A stretch of DNA of 64,000 nucleotides from Carpediemonas membranifera (Eukaryota > Fornicata). The first letter of the stretch is position 1. Each line of letters starts with the position of its first letter. Both the position numbers and the translations under genes were made by a program. Below, piece by piece: positions 11,456-22,300 of this stretch. The notes below the pieces were generated by a model. The model was not told where the DNA came from and did no database searches. It was given only the letters and a program-made list of their open reading frames with translations. The DNA is taken from contig JAHDYR010000069.1 in assembly GCA_019828565.1 (NCBI GenBank), forward strand, positions 1 through 64,000, written 5' to 3'.

Positions 11456-14400
11456 AACTTTTATGTAATCAACGACAAACTGTCTAGCGAGCGGCGAGGC
11501 GCAGCCGAGCTTCGCGAGCCTGAGCGCAGCGAAGCAGTTTGAGGCTATGGGGTGCGTCGGGGTCCTCCGTCGCTCCATCCAGTGAGTCGCTGGCGAGTCA
11601 ACAAAACCAACAAGAACACTCTGAAGCGCTCTGCACGAGCCGATTGCTACACCAATATCAGAATTGAGTAACAATTAGTGGGAGAGGCCCAAATCCTCTG
11701 CTGCAGCATGTGCTGCGTCGCATTGCTTGATGAACGCTGCATATGTGTGCACTTGCCCTCTCATGCACGCCAAGAAAGCGTTATCAGCCATCTCGCGGAC
11801 CTGCTCAGCCTTAAGACCAAGTTCATCGCGCAAATCGTCCGTCCAGCCCCTTCCGTGCACTCTTCCAACGTCACCGTTGTGAAGCGTCACCGCGGGTATG
11901 AGCTTGACGTCCCAGTTGGAGTACTGGGCGCGCTTGCTCGTCATGGCCTGAGACACGTGGTTGCTGACGACGTTGTCAATGACGATTGCCTTCACGCCAG
12001 GTTTCGTGAGGAGGATGTCCGCCCGCGCCTTCATAGGCTTGGTCCGGTCAATGGTCCACTCACTGGCCTTGTTCAACCACACCTCGGACTGGACTCTCCA
12101 GCCATAACCCTTCAGGTCTCTCACCAGCCCGTCCTTGATAGCGTTGTGACGCTCGTCGTCCAGGCCTCCACGGAGGCATGGGCAGCACAGGGTGTGAGTA
12201 GCGTTGCACACAACGGACTGGTGGTTCACGGTGCGTGCCCTGCAGAGAGGGCAGACGTCAAATCCGGGCGTGAATGCGGGGAGGCCCAGGTGATTGCGGA
12301 AGATGGGGGCAACAGCGGCATCGGTTACCGAGCGCCCAAGAGAGGTCGGGTCGACCATCATGAACGACCGAACGACGTTGGGCGAGACGGCGGCACTCAC
12401 AGAGAGCTTGGTGGCAATAGATTCCTCAACGAGGCGAACCAAGTTCTTCTGCGTGTGGTCGGCGTCAAGAGCCTTCACATCGTCCAAGCCACTAGGCCAG
12501 TTCGACGGCGTGTTGAGCTGGGGCGGGAGACACTTGATGGCACCCGTCACGCTGTCAGGTGAGCGTGTAACACCCAGCCCTGCCAGTTGTCTCGTGGCCG
12601 CGAGGAACGCGGGAGCCCACACGACTGATGGCATTGCCAGCGCAAGCCCGCGTCTTTCGACCGGCATACTCAGGCGGAGAGCAAAGTCGTCATCGACCTC
12701 AGCCTCGCTCGACAGGATTCGGAGGATGGCCGGGACCGCCTCTTTCTTCTCAAATCCGAGCTCAGCCTCGTAGAGACCGTTGCCGACTCCACCCGTTGCG
12801 GGGGGAACGTTACGGAAGAAGTGCTCCCACTTTGTGAGCGCACAATACTTCGCAATGATCAACGCAGGGGCAGTTGCCTCCGGCCCCTCCTTGGCCACCA
12901 TCTCTCCGGCAGCGTTAAGGAGTTGCATCACGCGACTGTTGACCTTGGCCAACTCACCCATCGCATGAGCAGCGGACCCAACCGGAACGCCCACGAGGTT
13001 TAGGCTGCGTCTTCTTGGGACGCCTCCCGAGGTGTTGCCGTCGGTAACGTCTCTGTGCGCCACAACGCACTTCGACTTGTTGAGCCGCAGGCCGACTTCG
13101 AGGAACTTCTCCCTCGCGATCTCGACAAGGTTGTTAGCCTCTCGGCCGACACCGGGCGTCTGCAAAGGCCGATCAGTCGTGGCGACAAGATCGTCTTGGT
13201 ACGCTTGGAGGTGCCAACCCGGGAACGCCTCGCGCAGAACGTCCAGAATGGGCTTGATGCCCAGGCTGAACAGAATAGGGGACAGGGGATCTCCTTGATG
13301 TATGCCCTCAGCTGACCTTATCACTCCTCCTGACGTGGAGAATAGGAGCCCTTGGCGATACATCGTAGACAGGTAGGGCATGAGAGCAGGCATGTAAGCG
13401 CGTACCACGTCGAACATGAACGCCCTAGATAGGCATCCATAAGCGTTCGATAAGTCGAGGGAGACAACAGTCCCTCCCTCCTCGTAGACCCTGGTCACGC
13501 TGTCACTCAGCCTCTCCAGGCCGCACTTCTCCCCCACCCCATACTGATCCTTGAGGGTCCGGTCGACGTCGACCAGGCGGGCCCTCACAGCCCAGGCGAG
13601 AGCCTTCGCCGCAACCCGCCGAAGCGAGTCCCCGATGGCCACTCCTCGGATCTTCCCGGCCCCCTTGGGGACCGGGACAATGATGCAGTGGCTCAATACC
13701 GCGGTGTAGGTCTCGCCGTTCAGGATGTCCTGTACGATCGGCATCAATGCGGCGATGAGGTCATGTCTGGCCACCTTCGCTGCTATTCTGATATGGAGGA
13801 AGGACAAGCCCGACGGCCCTGGGGCCGCCTCGGCCTTTAGAGCGTGTAGTACAGTCTTGAGGGTCCTAGCGGACACCTCAACTGACTGCAGTGGCTCTGC
13901 GGGGACGTCCTTAAACGGAACATCTGGGCGCAGGCCACTGTAATCCTCCTGCAGTCTCTTCAGCTCTACATCCACCTCCTGTGGTGACAGGCCCGCATCC
14001 TCAGCTACCAGCGCAGTGGCTGCCTTGGACACGAACCCGTGGCGAACCAGTCGCATCACCTTACGCCACTTGGACGGGCGGCGCTTGGGGCCTTTCGATG
14101 CAACCGGCGGTGCGTACAGCGCCTTCGGGTACTCGAGTACCGTCCTCAGGGCCGCGCGCTTCTCGTCCTCGCTCTCCACGAGGGCCACCCGCTTGAGCTT
14201 CTCGATCAGGCCTCTGGCGAATTTCTCGCGTCCCCTCTTGGGGGAGCGATCTTGCCAAGGAAGAGAGCCTGTCCCGGTGGTAGGAACACGTCGGGTCGAT
14301 GGGCTGGGTGAGCGGGAGGGGCAGTCGGGGGGCTTGCGGTGAAGCCCACCGCGGTGACGTGCGCTGCTGCGCTCGGCTGCGATGACAGCTGGCTACCAGG

Positions 14401-14888
14401 GGCGTGGACCTCTTCGACAGATGGAAAGAGACTGGCAGGGTCGTTGTTGCCCATCACGTTTCTCCTGATCTCTCGGAAGAATTCGGCCGCCACCGACGGA
14501 GCTGTTTTGGCAGAACGCAGCGGTGTTGCTTTGGGAGTACTGCTAAGAGTAACACCCGCCGCGTCTAAGAGCCGCTTGAAGGAATCTACGATGTCCTTCA
14601 GTGCTCTCACCGTCAAACGCACAATCTTCTTGTTGTTCACGTCCTTCATCAGCTCGACGATGGCCGCTTCGGAGCACAGCGTATCAAACACTGTCTCTAC
14701 ATTGCACCAACGTGCGTCAATGAACTCAGCATTGACGAATTTCGCGTAGTCGGTACGAACAGTCTGCAGCAGAAGCTGTACGTCCCGAGCAAGCGCGTTT
14801 TCGCGCCAATCGGACGTTATGGAAACTCTCATCGCCATCTGGCCTCCAGGATCAGCCTGGGGCACAGAAAATGACGACATTTCCATTT
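11456..14888 (-). mobile_element. Family A non-LTR retrotransposon, copy A
   Basis: 3433 bp, full length, inserted at the 3' end of tRNA-Thr with identical 12-bp target duplications (11444-11455 and 14889-14900). Its 3' UTR (11456-11674) contains a GC-rich block shared by all family A copies and partly by family B (GCGAGCGGCGAGGCGCAGCC). There is no poly-A tail; the 3' end is a fixed sequence beginning TTATGTAATCAACGACAAAC when read on the plus strand. Confidence 0.9.
11675..14886 (-). CDS. Family A ORF: reverse transcriptase + restriction-like endonuclease (one frameshift)
   Basis: A single ORF of about 1070 residues starting MEMSSFSVPQ; an upstream ATG at 14901 is formed by the target duplication. 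The N-terminal ~230 residues are uncharacterised. The central RT has the finger motif PGPSGLSFLH, the palm motif LDLSNAYGCLSR, the HQGDPLSPILFSL motif and the catalytic AYQDD (near 13180-13206). The C-terminus has a Cys/His cluster (CPLCRARTVNH then CCPC) followed by a restriction-like endonuclease with RADILL, VIDNVVS and a downstream Lys. No APE domain precedes the RT, as expected for R2/NeSL-type site-specific elements. One G is missing from a G-run near 14236, splitting the frame; copies B and C have the full run. Confidence 0.88.
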
Positions 14889-14900
14889 CGGAAGGGAGCA

Positions 14901-15124
14901 TCGTTTATTGCCTTTTGGACGAACTGTATTGCGAGCGGCGAGGCGCAGCCGAGCTTCGCGAGCCTGAGCGCAGCGAAGACGTCACTCTAGTGGTCAGTAT
15001 GTCGGGTTTGAGGCACTGCTCGCTCCGAAATCTCCCTTTCGACTCTCCACTCAGTCACAACGAACGCGAACGCGAATAACGCGCAGATCACGCTCAAAGT
15101 ACAGAAACAACATCAGTATTAGTG
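14901..15124 (-). mobile_element. 5'-truncated family B element (3' end only)
   Basis: 224 bp matching the last 224 bp of the full family B element (22567-22790): the final sense codon, the TAA stop and the complete 3' UTR. It is bounded on both sides by CGGAAGGGAGCA (14889-14900 and 15125-15136). This is the expected product of an incomplete target-primed reverse transcription at the regenerated tRNA end. Confidence 0.88.
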
Positions 15125-15161
15125 CGGAAGGGAGCAAACTTTTATGTAATCAACGACAAAC

Positions 15162-15524
15162 GCTAGCTATCCTAGCCTCATGACATTCTTTTCATTAACC
15201 AACGGGGGGGGGGGCGCTTAATTTACACAATGTTAACGAGGAAGCTAGTGTAAGTTAAACGTGAAGTCCTCTCCGCTTACCGAGGGAGAAGGAGTATACC
15301 AGTCGTAACTGGTACCGTGCCGTCGGATCCGGCGGATCCGAACCTTGCGCCATTCTGTCCGCATAAACTGCGTGACTCGCCTGACCGGCGAAGCACCTTT
15401 TGCCCGGAGTGAGGCTGTCGCATCGCCCTCCGCTCCGGGCCCGTTACCCGAGGTAACCTTACTGACGATGTAGCGCCAGCTAGCTATCCTAGCCTCATGA
15501 CATTCTTTTCATTAACCAACGGGG
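15162..15524 (-). repeat. D1 3' terminus: B1-A2-spacer-B2
   Basis: In plus-strand order: B2 (15162-15207, begins GCTAGCTATCCTAGCCTCAT), a spacer that opens with an 11-G run, A2 (15318-15478) and B1 (15479-15524). A2 is rich in short hairpins: GGATCC-GGC-GGATCC, CGCC/GGCG, GCCCGGAG/CTCCGGGC and GTTACC/GGTAAC. Confidence 0.9.
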
Positions 15525-15661
15525 ATATCCCGCCGGCAACGTGCTAACAATGGTTGGCCCACAGGCACGCAGGTGGGCCCCCCGACCAACCCCTCGAGGG
15601 TTCGCGTCCAAGAATGTCGGTACCGTGCTAATCGTCACTGCCCCACGACTCCCGTCGTGAT

Positions 15662-16800
15662 TTAGAGTGGTGGTTGTAGTAGAATTGAGGCCAGGTGACC
15701 CTGGACCCCTGGATGGGTGCGTACCCCGTTACCCATGTACCTCAGCATGCTCTTCGTAGATGACCACGTGCCCATTGAAAGGAGGACCTCCGTGTTTGTG
15801 TTGGCCACTGCCAGCTCAGTAGCTGCCCCCTTGCGGAAGGAGTGCCATGAAACGCTCGGGCCGAAGGCGCTGTGGATCCATGTGCGGAGGGTGGACGCTG
15901 CAAGTGGACACGTGAGTGATATACCTCCCGATGGACCGATCATGCGCCAGATCGAGTCGGAATTGTGTCGCGTCGCAGTTGGGACCCAGGCCTTGAGGGC
16001 TCTTGCCGGGTTGAAGCGGTCCCATGACCTGTTAGGAACAAGCTTATGGATGCCCTTGGCCGTCTTGGTGCGGGGGAACCAGAGCATAGCGTTGCCCTGT
16101 TCATCGAAAGAGATGTCGCCTCTCGTCAGGCCGAAGATCTCGCCTCCCCGGCTGACTGAGATGAATGTAAGTGCAGCGAACAGCGCTACCTGGAACGCTT
16201 TCGGTGAGGAGCGTCGCCTGTCGACGACCTTGCGGACCTGGGCTCTGGTCACCGGTAGTGCGCCTCCTGTTAGGCCGTCGAGAGATGCTACGTTCTCCGC
16301 ACTCTTGATGATCTGCCTGGCTTCTGGCGGAGGTCGCCAGTTGGAGACGAGTGGAGCCGCTTGACAGATCCAGTAGCCCTTTCTGTGGATACTCTGCGGG
16401 CCAGTGGTCTCGCCCTCGGCGAGGAGGAATGCTCTGAGTTGTTCGGCGTCGGAGAGGGCTGCCTGTCGCGATAGGACGAACTTAGAGACCCAGCCAGCCG
16501 CTGAGCGGCGCGATGACTCGTTTCGGAAGTGAGATAGCCTGTCGTGGCGGAGGAGTTCGTCGAACGGGTCTTGACGATCATCGCAATCATTCTGATCTTT
16601 CCTTGCCTCTCGGTCCAGGATAGCTCCGTGTTGAGCATGTGCGAGGAGTGGACTCTGAGATACATCTTGTGTTGGGACAGCCGTTTCAGCGCTCTGACTT
16701 CGGGTGAGTTGAGATCGGGGAAGAGGAGTATTGCCGCTGACCTCCACGTCCGAGGGGACGTAGTCGGGGTCTGAGGCGTCCGAATCTTCTCCAGACGACG
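15662..16800 (-). CDS. D1 tyrosine recombinase (start uncertain)
   Basis: Integrase for circular cDNA. Catalytic residues typical of YR enzymes are visible: Arg in VSRGGEIFGL, the H-x-x-R box in WHSFRKGAATELA, and the terminal Tyr in MLRYMGNGV. Its N-terminal part begins near DASDPDYVPSDVEVSG (about 16735-16796), overlapping the end of the RT gene in another frame; a similar motif opens the YR region of D4. No suitable ATG is seen, so it may be expressed by frameshift from the RT. Confidence 0.82.
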
Positions 16801-18438
16801 ATGTGCCGCTCCCAAGAGCGCTGTCGGCGGAGCCAGATAGATCCTGGCGCCGGTCCAGGAGCGCTGGAAGCCGTGATCGTCGAGGGACCAAGCTTTCCTG
16901 ACGAATCCTGGCAGTGCGAGCTTCTTGTCCGGAGATGCAGTGACGTCTATCTCCGCCGGACCCCACTTGGCCATTATCGTCTCGAGTACCTCGCGGGGTG
17001 AGTGCCAATCGAGCTTTGCGAATCTCGACAGCCGGTCCGCCTGGACATTGAGGTGCCCTGCGATATGGAAGCAGTGAATATCGACATTCTTCGTGTTCGC
17101 CGTGGTGAAGATATCCTGCAGGAGTCGAATGGCCGTGTCGGCGAGACATGGGGAGCCCTGGCGGTTGACCCATGCGATGGCCGCGGTGTTGTCCGAAAAG
17201 ATAGCTAGTTGGGTCCTGGTGCGCTGGGTTGGGGTGAGCTTGATAGCCTGGCCAATCGCGTAGAGCTCCTTGACTCCGATATGAGAGTCTCGGAACTCGG
17301 GAGGAAAGCGGCCTTGAGCCGAGCGGCCCTGGTCGCCGTTGAATAGGCAGGCGCCCCACGCGAAGGAGGACGCGTCGGATGCGACCGAGAGCTGGAGTTC
17401 GTCCTTGATCTCCCAGTCTGCCCTGGCCTGAGCGAATGGTCTGGATGGACGATCTCTGAGCAGCGCTAGCCAGCTGTTGAGCTGGCGACGCATCTGCTGC
17501 GAGATGTGAAGCGTCGGGGCGGGATGTAGGGCCTGGAGTGATCTGAGCTGGAGCCTGGCGAACTGTGTCGTACTTGCGAAGAACGAGAGGCGGCCTAGTA
17601 GGCGTTGCCACTCGGTTGCATCGATCCTGCCGGCCCTGAGGGCCTGCTCGATTGATGTTGCATAGCGATCGGCTCTGTCCTTGGAAATCTGCAGTGTCTC
17701 GGCGGCTGTGTTGATGGTGACTCCTAGGTACTCCAGGCGTTGTGTGGGAGTTAGGATGCACTTGTTGAGCCCTGGGATAGCTCCCAGCGACCTCATGAGC
17801 GCGACTATTTGGGGAGCGGCGTCTGCTAGGTGGCGACGTGACCGATGTGAGATGAGAAAGTCGTCGAGGTACACCGCTATTGTCACGTTGAAGCGGTTCG
17901 CGAGTATCTTTGCTAGCTGGATGGACGTAGACTGGAACACGAACGGGGCAGCGGTCCAGCCGAACCCTAGTGTGTTGTATCTGTACGCCTGCCCGTTCGG
18001 GAGGACGATCCCCAGTAGCGTGGAGTCGGTCGGAGCCACACCCATCTGGTGGTAGCCGGAGGCTAAGTCGATCTTGAGCATGAAGTCGTTGCGCTTGAGG
18101 TTGCGCACTGCTCGTTTTAGGCCGAAGAGCCGGAAGACCCGCGTCTCCGCAGTGATTGCGTTGAGGTCGCGTAGGTCGTGTACCGGGCGGACATCGTGCT
18201 CGCCCTTTGCAACCGCGAAGAGCGGGGCACTGTGCCGGAGTTGCCCGCTGGTACAGGGTGAGATCACGCCGAGTCGGACCATCTCGTCGAGCTTTGGGGT
18301 GAGCCGTGGGTCCAGGCGCCGTTGTGGCGTGGGTGGCGGGGGAGTGCCTGTTAGCTTGATAGGTACGCCGTGACGGAGCCAGCCGACCACCTCGTCCGAG
18401 GCGCCGAGCCTTTCCCATAACCACCACCTCGCGTTCAT
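16288..18438 (-). CDS. D1 reverse transcriptase-RNase H
   Basis: Starts MNARWWLWERLGASDEVVGW, directly comparable to the D5 start MNAAWREWQRLGAS. RT motifs: KIDLASGYHQMG, LGFGWTAAPFVFQ and the catalytic AVYLDDFLISH. RNase H follows with SVASDASSFAWGACLF, GVKELYAI, IFSDNTAAIAWVN and HIAGHLNVQADRLSR. The C-terminal ~150 codons overlap the YR gene in another frame. About 716 residues, full length for DIRS-order elements. Confidence 0.88.
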   Translation of the reverse strand: MNARWWLWERLGASDEVVGWLRHGVPIKLTGTPPPPTPQRRLDPRLTPKLDEMVRLGVISPCTSGQLRHSAPLFAVAKGEHDVRPVHDLRDLNAITAETRVFRLFGLKRAVRNLKRNDFMLKIDLASGYHQMGVAPTDSTLLGIVLPNGQAYRYNTLGFGWTAAPFVFQSTSIQLAKILANRFNVTIAVYLDDFLISHRSRRHLADAAPQIVALMRSLGAIPGLNKCILTPTQRLEYLGVTINTAAETLQISKDRADRYATSIEQALRAGRIDATEWQRLLGRLSFFASTTQFARLQLRSLQALHPAPTLHISQQMRRQLNSWLALLRDRPSRPFAQARADWEIKDELQLSVASDASSFAWGACLFNGDQGRSAQGRFPPEFRDSHIGVKELYAIGQAIKLTPTQRTRTQLAIFSDNTAAIAWVNRQGSPCLADTAIRLLQDIFTTANTKNVDIHCFHIAGHLNVQADRLSRFAKLDWHSPREVLETIMAKWGPAEIDVTASPDKKLALPGFVRKAWSLDDHGFQRSWTGARIYLAPPTALLGAAHRRLEKIRTPQTPTTSPRTWRSAAILLFPDLNSPEVRALKRLSQHKMYLRVHSSHMLNTELSWTERQGKIRMIAMIVKTRSTNSSATTGYLTSETSHRAAQRLAGSLSSSYRDRQPSPTPNNSEHSSSPRARPLARRVSTERATGSVKRLHSSPTGDLRQKPGRSSRVRRT

Positions 18439-19018
18439 CGACGGGAATTGATGAACAGAGGTTGTTATGTTCTCTTCTTCTTGTGAAACCCCCCATGTTA
18501 CCGTTGGTGTCCTTACGCCTGCCCTTAGAGCGGGCCTTCGCTGCGCAGTAAGCGATGGTGCGGCTGCTCTTGCTTTCTGTGCTGTTGAAGAGGTCCTGAA
18601 ACAGCTCGGTCGTGGCATCGGACCAGTTATCATCTTTGAGGTCTAGGACCATTCTACGAGCCTGTAGTTCGAGAAGAAGACGTTGTTTCGTCGCGGAATC
18701 TGGGAGAGCACTAGTGATCACGACAACGCGTTGAAGCCACTTCGCTTCTGCCTTGAGAGGTCTCTTGCTTGGTAACTCCGAGAAGGTGTCCATCTCTGCC
18801 ATAGTTGCATCTATGTCCTCCATCGTGTCCTCCTCCAACGATTCGGAGGTATTGAACCTAGCAACGGTGGAACTTTCGAGCATTTCGTCGTCAGGTTCTT
18901 TCTCTGGCGGAGGCGGAGGAGCAAGCCTGTTTAGGGCTTCGGACATGGAATTGATTGAAGCTTCTAGCTTATCTAAGCGTGTTGCCGTCGGATCCGGCGG
19001 ATCCGAACCTTGCGCCAT
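18439..19018 (-). CDS. D1 Gag-like protein (end uncertain)
   Basis: Starts MAQGSDPPDPTATRLDKLEA inside repeat A1. An acidic, Pro-rich N-terminus is followed by a helical segment (ARRMVLDLKDDNWSDATTEL) comparable in position and style to the Gag ORFs of D5, D6 and D7. The frame has no stop before the RT starts; it appears to be joined to the RT by a frame change in a C-run near 18488. No zinc knuckle is visible. Confidence 0.65.
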
Positions 19019-19143
19019 TCTGTCCGCATAAACTGCGTGACTCGCCTGACCGGCGAAGCACCTTTTGCCCGGAGTGAGGCTGTCGCATCGCCCTCCGCTC
19101 CGGGCCCGTTACCCGAGGTAACCTTACTGACGATGTAGCGCCA
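18983..19143 (-). repeat. D1 A1 repeat
   Basis: 161-bp copy of A2 at the 5' end of D1. It contains the gag start codon (19016-19018), preceded by the box GCAGTTTATGCGGACAGA that recurs in the other YR terminal units of this window. Its outer end (GCGCCA on the plus strand) abuts the LINE sequence TGTCTAG exactly. Confidence 0.9.
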
Positions 19144-19337
19144 TGTCTAGCGAGCGGCGAGGCGCAGCCGAGCTTCGCGAGCCTGAGCGCAGCGAAGCAG
19201 TTTGAGGCTATGGGGTGCGTCGGGGTCCTCCGTCGCTCCATCCAGTGAGTCGCTGGCGAGTCAACAAAACCAACAAGAACACTCTGAAGCGCTCTGCACG
19301 AGCCGATTGCTACACCAATATCAGAATTGAGTAACAA

Positions 19338-22300
19338 TTAGTGGGAGAGGCCCAAATCCTCTGCTGCAGCATGTGCTGCGTCGCATTGCTTGATGAACGC
19401 TGCATATGTGTGCACTTGCCCTCTCATGCACGCCAAGAAAGCGTTATCAGCCATCTCGCGGACCTGCTCAGCCTTAAGACCAAGTTCATCGCGCAAATCG
19501 TCCGTCCAGCCCCCTTCCGTGCACTCTTCCAACGTCACCGTTGTGAAGCGTCACCGCGGGTATGAGCTTGACGTCCCAGTTGGAGTACTGGGCGCGCTTG
19601 CTCGTCATGGCCTGAGACACGTGGTTGCTGACGACGTTGTCAATGACGATTGCCTTCACGCCAGGTTTCGTGAGGAGGATGTCCGCCCGCGCCTTCATAG
19701 GCTTGGTCCGGTCAATGGTCCACTCACTGGCCTTGTTCAACCACACCTCGGACTGGACTCTCCAGCCATAACCCTTCAGGTCTCTCACCAGCCCGTCCTT
19801 GATAGCGTTGTGACGCTCGTCGTCCAGGCCTCCACGGAGGCATGGGCAGCACAGGGTGTGAGTAGCGTTGCACACAACGGACTGGTGGTTCACGGTGCGT
19901 GCCCTGCAGAGAGGGCAGACGTCAAATCCGGGCGTGAATGCGGGGAGGCCCAGGTGATTGCGGAAGATGGGGGCAACAGCGGCATCGGTTACCGAGCGCC
20001 CAAGAGAGGTCGGGTCGACCATCATGAACGACCGAACGACGTTGGGCGAGACGGCGGCACTCACAGAGAGCTTGGTGGCAATAGATTCCTCAACGAGGCG
20101 AACCAAGTTCTTCTGCGTGTGGTCGGCGTCAAGAGCCTTCACATCGTCCAAGCCACTAGGCCAGTTCGACGGCGTGTTGAGCTGGGGCGGGAGACACTTG
20201 ATGGCACCCGTCACGCTGTCAGGTGAGCGTGTAACACCCAGCCCTGCCAGTTGTCTCGTGGCCGCGAGGAACGCGGGAGCCCACACGACTGATGGCATTG
20301 CCAGCGCAAGCCCGCGTCTTTCGACCGGCATACTCAGGCGGAGAGCAAAGTCGTCATCGACCTCAGCCTCGCTCGACAGGATTCGGAGGATGGCCGGGAC
20401 CGCCTCTTTCTTCTCAAATCCGAGCTCAGCCTCGTAGAGACCGTTGCCGACTCCACCCGTTGCGGGGGGAACGTTACGGAAGAAGTGCTCCCACTTTGTG
20501 AGCGCACAATACTTCGCAATGATCAACGCAGGGGCAGTTGCCTCCGGCCCCTCCTTGGCCACCATCTCTCCGGCAGCGTTAAGGAGTTGCATCACGCGAC
20601 AATTGACCTTGGCCAACTCACCCATCGCATGAGCAGCGGACCCAACCGGAACGCCCACGAGGTTTAGGCTGCGTCTTCTTGGGACGCCTCCCGAGGTGTT
20701 GCCGTCGGTAACGTCTCTGTGCGCCACAACGCACTTCGACTTGTTGAGCCGCAGGCCGACTTCGAGGAACTTCTCCCTCGCGATCTCGACAAGGTTGTTA
20801 GCCTCTCGGCCGACACCGGGCGTCTGCAAAGGCCGATCAGTCGTGGCGACAAGATCGTCTTGGTACGCTTGGAGGTGCCAACCCGGGAACGCCTCGCGCA
20901 GAACGTCCAGAATGGGCTTGATGCCCAGGCTGAACAGAATAGGGGACAGGGGATCTCCTTGATGTATGCCCTCAGCTGACCTTATCACTCCTCCTGACGT
21001 GGAGAATAGGAGCCCTTGGCGATACATCGTAGACAGGTAGGGCATGAGAGCAGGCATGTAAGCGCGTACCACGTCGAACATGAACGCCCTAGATAGGCAT
21101 CCATAAGCGTTCGATAAGTCGAGGGAGACAACAGTCCCTCCCTCCTCGTAGACCCTGGTCACGCTGTCACTCAGCCTCTCCAGGCCGCACTTCTCCCCCA
21201 CCCCATACTGATCCTTGAGGGTCCGGTCGACGTCGACCAGGCGGGCCCTCACAGCCCAGGCGAGAGCCTTCGCCGCAACCCGCCGAAGCGAGTCCCCGAT
21301 GGCCACTCCTCGGATCTTCCCGGCCCCCTTGGGGACCGGGACAATGATGCAGTGGCTCAATACCGCGGTGTAGGTCTCGCCGTTCAGGATGTCCTGTACG
21401 ATCGGCATCAATGCGGCGATGAGGTCATGTCTGGCCACCTTCGCTGCTATTCTGATATGGAGGAAGGACAAGCCCGACGGCCCTGGGGCCGCCTCGGCCT
21501 TTAGAGCGTGTAGTACAGTCTTGAGGGTCCTAGCGGACACCTCAACTGACTGCAGTGGCTCTGCGGGGACGTCCTTAAACGGAACATCTGGGCGCAGGCC
21601 ACTGTAATCCTCCTGCAGTCTCTTCAGCTCTACATCCACCTCCTGTGGTGACAGGCCCGCATCCTCAGCTACCAGCGCAGTGGCTGCCTTGGACACGAAC
21701 CCGTGGCGAACCAGTCGCATCACCTTACGCCACTTGGACGGGCGGCGCTTGGGGCCTTTCGATGCAACCGGCGGTGCGTACAGCGCCTTCGGGTACTCGA
21801 GTACCGTCCTCAGGGCCGCGCGCTTCTCGTCCTCGCTCTCCACGAGGGCCACCCGCTTGAGCTTCTCGATCAGGCCTCTGGCGAATTTCTCGCGTCCCCT
21901 CTTGGGGGGAGCGATCTTGCCAAGGAAGAGAGCCTGTCCCGGTGGTAGGAACACGTCGGGTCGATGGGCTGGGTGAGCGGGAGGGGGCAGTCGGGGGGCT
22001 TGCGGTGAAGCCCACCGCGGTGACGTGCGCTGCTGCGCTCGGCTGCGATGACAGCTGGCTACCAGGGGCGTGGACCTCTTCGACAGATGGAAGGAGACTG
22101 GCAGGGTCGTTGTTGCCCATCACGTTTCTCCTGATCTCTCGGAAGAATTCGGCCGCCACCGACGGAGCTGTTTTGGCAGAACGCAGCGGTGTTGCTTTGG
22201 GAGTACTGCTAAGAGTAACACCCGCCGCGTCTAAGAGCCGCTTGAAGGAATCTACGATGTCCTTCAGTGCTCTCACCGTCAAACGCACAATCTTCTTGTT

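Larger units (their letters stand above)
15162..19143 (-). mobile_element. D1: tyrosine-recombinase retrotransposon with split direct repeats
   Basis: 3982 bp in the order A1 (18983-19143), gag, RT-RNase H, YR, B1 (15479-15524), A2 (15318-15478), spacer, B2 (15162-15207). A1 and A2 are 161-bp direct repeats; B1 and B2 share 46 bp. This architecture is known for Ngaro/PAT-type elements of the DIRS order. No target duplication, as expected for YR integration. It sits inside LINE copy B, 25 bp beyond a tRNA-Thr 3'-end remnant. Confidence 0.88.

Noticed and set aside
11678-12562. Plus-strand frames of about 290 residues repeated at 11.7, 19.4 and 26.2 kb
   Set aside because: They are repeated only because the LINE is repeated; they are antisense to the endonuclease region and resemble nothing.
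11456-14888. Group II intron or APE-type LINE interpretation of family A
   Set aside because: No intron RNA domains and no APE domain; the Cys/His cluster and endonuclease motifs after the RT and the fixed target fit RLE-type non-LTR elements.
15204-15214. G-run (11 G) as a G-quadruplex or telomere seed
   Set aside because: It is the B2/spacer boundary of a repeat whose other copy has 8; a simple homopolymer of uncertain length.
15662-19018. A single 1118-residue D1 protein
   Set aside because: The frame is open by chance across the RT region; true RT motifs are in another frame. Only its ends (Gag and recombinase) are coding.
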